Below are positions 50,822 to 54,004 of a DNA stretch of 54,004 nucleotides, piece after piece (position 1 is the stretch's first letter; every line of letters starts with the position of its first letter). The notes beneath the pieces were generated by a model. That model ran no database searches. It worked only from the letters and a program-made list of their open reading frames with translations, and was not told the origin of the DNA. The DNA is taken from contig JAQVTR010000008.1 in NCBI GenBank assembly GCA_028699915.1, positions 1 to 54,004 of the forward strand. The letters are read 5' to 3'. The stretch is from Fidelibacterota bacterium. Lineage in GTDB: Bacteria; Fidelibacterota; Fidelibacteria; Fidelibacterales; Fidelibacteraceae. The translations under genes and the position numbers were made by a program.

Positions 50822-52046
50822 TCCGGGTCCTTTTATTTGTGCGGTAAAACAACATTAAAAATCCAAAGAAAGCCACAAAGCCGAAAGAGGCCATTGTGAG
50901 CCAAAAATAGCGGATATCGGGGATCCATTCCATGAACATGGCGCCGATAGCGGGTCCGAGCGACCAGCCCAGCGTACTGACAGCGCTGTAGGCGCCCTGA
51001 TAGCGGCCGTATTGTTGGTTCCTTGCCATATTGGAAGCCAGTGTATTCCCGCTGGGACCGGCAAACATTTCACCAAAGGTAATAAAGACCATAATGACCA
51101 GCATCATACCGAAGGAAGACATCCAGCCCATGACCGCATAGCTGAGGGTAAAGAGCAGGGTCCCGATCATAATGAGAAGGTAGTGGTCCTTTTTACGGGT
51201 CCTGCTGGTAACAATATACTGAAAAACAATGACCAGGGAGGCGTTGAAAGCATAGATCCAACCGATCTGCGTTGACGAGAGTCCGACAAAGTCTTTCATA
51301 AAGACGGAAAGGGTGGAAACAAACTGTCCCCAGGTCAGGAAGAGCAACAGCGAGGCGACACAGAAAAAGAGAAATCTTCTGTCCTGGCGGAATGCGGCAG
51401 CCATTGCGGCAAAGCCTTGCCGCTCCCGTCCCGATTTTTCCGGGGCGTTTTGCCGCAGCGTGACGGCGCTTTCCTTGACAGTAAAGATCACCACAATGCC
51501 GGAGATCAGGAACATCAGGGCAGTAAAGTAGAACAGGGACTCGTAGGAAACGTCAAATAGGAAACCGCCGATGGCGGGACCCAGGCCCCAGCCCACATTG
51601 CCGGCCATGCGCAACAGCGCATAGCCTTTCGGCCGGTCCGGCGGTGGCAGAATATCCGCGATCATGGCGGAGGCCACCGGCTGGAAAAAGGAGGAGAGCA
51701 AATACTGGCTGAGCAGAATGCCGGCGATGACCCAGATGCTCAGGTCCATGCGAATGGCGATCCCGGCAAACAGAAAGATCATGCTTCGGCTGAACTGACT
51801 CCAGATCATCAGTCCCCGCCGGCCGATGTAATCCGAGAGGGTCCCGCCAACGCTCTGCGCCACGGTGCGGCAAATGGCTGCCGCAAGGAAAAACAGGGAG
51901 ATATAGCGCATCGCAAGTCCGCGCTCGGAATGAAAATACACCGTCATAAACGGAACAACCGCTCCAAAACCCAGGGAATTGATCAGCCAGCCGCCCATCA
52001 GGGAAGCAATGCGTTTGTCGATCTTTTTCAGTTCCAGATACTTCAT
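50781..52046 (-). CDS. Major facilitator superfamily transporter
   Basis: A 421-residue membrane protein with 12 hydrophobic segments. The loop between helices 2 and 3 carries the MFS signature GGTLSDYIGRRG, and a second-half counterpart is present near the middle. The long polar central loop (residues about 195-225) separates two six-helix halves. The general shape resembles the drug-efflux group, but the substrate is unknown. The start overlaps the HAD stop by four bases. Confidence 0.9.
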   Translation of the reverse strand: MKYLELKKIDKRIASLMGGWLINSLGFGAVVPFMTVYFHSERGLAMRYISLFFLAAAICRTVAQSVGGTLSDYIGRRGLMIWSQFSRSMIFLFAGIAIRMDLSIWVIAGILLSQYLLSSFFQPVASAMIADILPPPDRPKGYALLRMAGNVGWGLGPAIGGFLFDVSYESLFYFTALMFLISGIVVIFTVKESAVTLRQNAPEKSGRERQGFAAMAAAFRQDRRFLFFCVASLLLFLTWGQFVSTLSVFMKDFVGLSSTQIGWIYAFNASLVIVFQYIVTSRTRKKDHYLLIMIGTLLFTLSYAVMGWMSSFGMMLVIMVFITFGEMFAGPSGNTLASNMARNQQYGRYQGAYSAVSTLGWSLGPAIGAMFMEWIPDIRYFWLTMASFGFVAFFGFLMLFYRTNKRTRNENLEKQPESPQL

Positions 52047-52705
52047 TGCGATTTGTTGATCAGGGCTATCAGCCGTTCGGGATCCAGTTCTTCGTAAGCG
52101 TCGACGATCAGATCGGCTTCTTTCAGTATCTCCGGACCGAAAGTGCTGGTCAGCGCGATCACCTTTGCACCGGCCGCTTTTCCTGCACGAATCCCGTTCA
52201 GGGAATCTTCCAGCACAATACAGCGTTCGATGGGAATGCCGATTTTTTCGGCAGCCTTTAAATAGGGTTCGGGATGCGGCTTGGTATTCTGCACTTCCGT
52301 AGCGGTGATCATGTGAGAAAAAATATTCGATACCGGGACATTTTCAAAGGTCCACAGCATTATTTCCCGGGATGTGGACGTTACAAGGATGTCTCTGAAC
52401 TGCGTCTTGCAGGCATTGAAAAAATCCAGAAAGCCCGGTATGTAGCGCATGTTCTTACGGAATTCATCCAGCAGCTCCTTTTTATAGCCGGCATGGAGTT
52501 CATCAAAGTCGATACGGGAATCGAATTTTTCCCGCAGATAGGCAAACACCGCCCGGGAATCCTTCCCCTTGAAAAAGAGCCAGTCATCCGCGCCGACCCG
52601 GATCCCGTAGCGCCGGAATTGCCGGTTCATCGCCCTTTCATAGAGCGGTTCACTGTCCACCACAATGCCGTCAAAGTCCAGCAGCAACCCGTATTCTTTG
52701 CGCAT
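52043..52705 (-). CDS. HAD superfamily phosphatase, beta-phosphoglucomutase-like
   Basis: A 220-residue HAD hydrolase, subfamily IA with a helical cap. Motif I is LLLDFDGIVVDSEP (D10, D12), motif II is VTSTSR, motif III Lys is in NTKPHPEPYLKAA, and motif IV is VLEDSLNGIRAG. Members act on sugar phosphates or phosphoglycolate. The ATG is preceded by AGGGA, which lies in the 3' arm of a hairpin with a T-run next to the start codon. It heads a three-gene unit with the MFS transporter and the thioesterase. Confidence 0.9.
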   Translation of the reverse strand: MRKEYGLLLDFDGIVVDSEPLYERAMNRQFRRYGIRVGADDWLFFKGKDSRAVFAYLREKFDSRIDFDELHAGYKKELLDEFRKNMRYIPGFLDFFNACKTQFRDILVTSTSREIMLWTFENVPVSNIFSHMITATEVQNTKPHPEPYLKAAEKIGIPIERCIVLEDSLNGIRAGKAAGAKVIALTSTFGPEILKEADLIVDAYEELDPERLIALINKSQ

Positions 52706-52733
52706 AAAAAATTCCCTGCCGTTAAGCAGGGAA
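52706..52733 (-). terminator. Hairpin with T-run directly before the HAD start codon
   Basis: On the minus strand ATTCCCTGC-TTAACG-GCAGGGAAT forms a nine-base-pair stem followed by TTTTTT and then the HAD ATG. It looks like the terminator of the DUF3098 gene. The HAD ribosome-binding site AGGGA lies inside the stem, so folding would also hide it. Confidence 0.7.
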
Positions 52734-52764
52734 TATAAAAATTAATTTGTTCAGAACGAAGAAA

Positions 52765-52998
52765 TTATTGTTTCACTTCGTCCTTGTTCTTTTTACTCCG
52801 GTAAAGGATCGACAGCGGCAGAACGATCACATATCCGATGATCAGAACAAGGGGGCTTACATATAACGAAAGCACATCGTAAGTGTCACCCAGCGCCATC
52901 AAAATGTAACCCAGCGCAATGACCAGCAGACTGGCAATAAAAATGTACAAATTGATCCGCGTCAGTCCCAGGGATTCAAAAAATTCATTCGTTTTCAT
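52765..52998 (-). CDS. DUF3098-like small membrane protein
   Basis: A 77-residue protein with two membrane helices (LYIFIASLLVIALGYILMAL and VSPLVLIIGYVIVLPLSIL), separated by a short loop, and a charged C-terminus. The spacing and the LGYILMALGD pattern match DUF3098, a family of mostly FCB-group bacteria. Function unknown. GAGG lies eight bases before the ATG. It is 53 bases after ispG, probably in the same transcript, and is followed by a hairpin terminator. Confidence 0.7.
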   Translation of the reverse strand: MKTNEFFESLGLTRINLYIFIASLLVIALGYILMALGDTYDVLSLYVSPLVLIIGYVIVLPLSILYRSKKNKDEVKQ

Positions 52999-53051
52999 CG
53001 GTTTATCCTCATTTTATTAATTTTACGATATTCTTCACAGGGATGCAAGCA

Positions 53052-54004
53052 CTACCTTTTTATGATCAATTCCACAAGACGGTCAACAATTCCTTCCAAT
53101 GGCAGCAAGGCTTTTTTGTTACCGTTCTCAAAGAGCATGAGTTTCCCCGGACCGGCTCCGGCAACGGCGATATCCGCTTCCCTCGCTTCACCCGGGCCAT
53201 TGACCACGCAGCCCATTACCGCAACTGTCAGATTTTTATCCAGCGCGGCAACACGGTCCTCAAGTTCTTCAGCCAGCGCGGCAATGTCGTAGGTGCTGCG
53301 TCCGCAGCCGGGACAACTGATCACGCGGACGCCTTGCCTGCGCAGATTCAGGGCATCCAGAAGGATGCGGGCAACGCGGATCTCCTGCAGGGGATCTCCG
53401 GATAATGATACGCGAATCGTATCACCGATTCCCTGGGCCAGCATTGCGGCAATGCCCGCCGCAGAACGGATACTGCCGCTGCGGATGGTTCCGGACTCCG
53501 TGATACCAAGGTGTAAAGGATAGTCATATCTATCTGAGAACAAGCGATTTGCCTCTATTGTCACCGGGAGGTCCGAGGCTTTTATCGAAACAACGATATT
53601 ATCAAATCCGGCTTCTTCGCAAATACGGATATGAGACGCAGCACTTTCCAGCAGCGCCTCGGGAGAAGGATGTTTGTAGCGTTCCAGAATTTCTTTTTCG
53701 ATCGACCCTCCGTTCACCCCGATGCGAATCGGAACCTGTTTTGCTTCACAGGCTTTCAGGACCGTGCGGGTCCGTTCCGGAGAACCGATATTGCCGGGAT
53801 TGATGCGTATCTTGTCCGCGCCCGCATCCAGTGCGCCAAGAGCCAGCCTATAATCAAAATGGATATCCGCAACCAGCGGGATACCAATGTGTTTCCTGAT
53901 CTCTGCAAAGCTTTTCAGCGATTCGCGGTTCGGCACCGCCATGCGCACCAGCTCGCAGCCGGCGCTTTCCAAACGGGCGATCTGATCCAGTGCCGCGGGA
54001 ACAT
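53052..54004 (-). CDS. ispG: 4-hydroxy-3-methylbut-2-enyl diphosphate synthase, 5' end missing
   Basis: The penultimate enzyme of the MEP isoprenoid pathway, using a [4Fe-4S] cluster. The coding frame is open to the window edge, so about 317 residues are present and the N-terminus is outside. Cluster ligands are in ISCPGCGR and in GCVVNGPGEA (with its Glu). Typical TIM-barrel motifs such as VADIHFDYRLALGALDAG and KIRINPGNIG are seen. It probably lacks the large insertion of plant-type GcpE. It is read toward the DUF3098 gene. Confidence 0.95.
   Translation of the reverse strand, partial: VPAALDQIARLESAGCELVRMAVPNRESLKSFAEIRKHIGIPLVADIHFDYRLALGALDAGADKIRINPGNIGSPERTRTVLKACEAKQVPIRIGVNGGSIEKEILERYKHPSPEALLESAASHIRICEEAGFDNIVVSIKASDLPVTIEANRLFSDRYDYPLHLGITESGTIRSGSIRSAAGIAAMLAQGIGDTIRVSLSGDPLQEIRVARILLDALNLRRQGVRVISCPGCGRSTYDIAALAEELEDRVAALDKNLTVAVMGCVVNGPGEAREADIAVAGAGPGKLMLFENGNKKALLPLEGIVDRLVELIIKR

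Noticed and set aside
1-54004. CRISPR arrays, insertion sequences, phage genes and rRNA
   Set aside because: I looked for regularly spaced repeats, transposase or integrase motifs and rRNA-like sequence and found none. The only repeats are two heptad tracts.

Overview
The window looks like one contig end from a metagenome-assembled anaerobic Gram-negative bacterium. Its first 18 bases are the end of an Illumina read-2 adapter, so position 1 is an assembly edge and not biology. The gene set suggests a fermentative or syntrophic member of the FCB superphylum, and Cloacimonadota is my best guess. The supporting features are a three-subunit NADH-linked [FeFe]-hydrogenase, a pyrophosphate-type phosphofructokinase, NADP-type glutamate dehydrogenase, the non-mevalonate isoprenoid genes dxs and ispG, many lipoproteins, and a small DUF3098-like membrane protein. 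This placement is inference: no rRNA gene is present, and I could not run a search.

Layout. 19-2139: end of an unknown gene, then tsaC and rlmN (minus strand). 2277-3664: an HU-family gene followed by a second HU domain fused to a membrane segment and a LysM domain (plus strand). 3750-3824: tRNA-Pro(CGG). 4023-5453: alkaline phosphatase lipoprotein. 5467-14819: a tightly packed ten-gene minus-strand run read dnaB, rel, HU, ruvX, lnt, two unknown envelope genes, ecfT, truA, HtrA-type protease. 14972-17981: rhomboid protease, recO and an archaeal-type proS. 18334-23199: a plus-strand carbohydrate cluster (PIG-L deacetylase, GATase-like protein, PPi-type PFK, double-SIS protein, ROK kinase). 23320-25878: recA, recX and a RodZ-like gene. 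25924-27261: gdhA (minus). 27811-30618: secD and secF. 30709-33514: metal ABC ATPase and permease, then a glycerate kinase. 33660-37127: hydrogenase operon (minus). 37330-41539: dxs, an FMN-binding lipoprotein, a methyltransferase and a DUF523-DUF1722 protein. 41651-48100: plsC, serpin lipoprotein, nadB and polA (minus). 48186-50314: a degenerate GH13 lipoprotein and rpsT. 50426-54004: thioesterase, MFS transporter, HAD phosphatase, DUF3098-like protein and a truncated ispG (minus).

How the parts may work together. Most of the window is housekeeping: translation accuracy, replication and recombination, lipoprotein maturation, Sec export, the stringent response and isoprenoid precursors. Energy metabolism is represented by glutamate oxidation (gdhA), NADH disposal as hydrogen (the hydrogenase trimer) and a PPi-using glycolytic step. 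The 18.3-23.2 kb cluster can be read as a route from an N-acetylated sugar through deacetylation, phosphorylation and isomerising deamination to fructose 6-phosphate and then fructose 1,6-bisphosphate. The most unusual proteins are the HU-TM-LysM fusion, the GH13 lipoprotein whose catalytic motifs are all altered, the periplasmic or outer-surface serpin, and the short flavin subunit of the hydrogenase.
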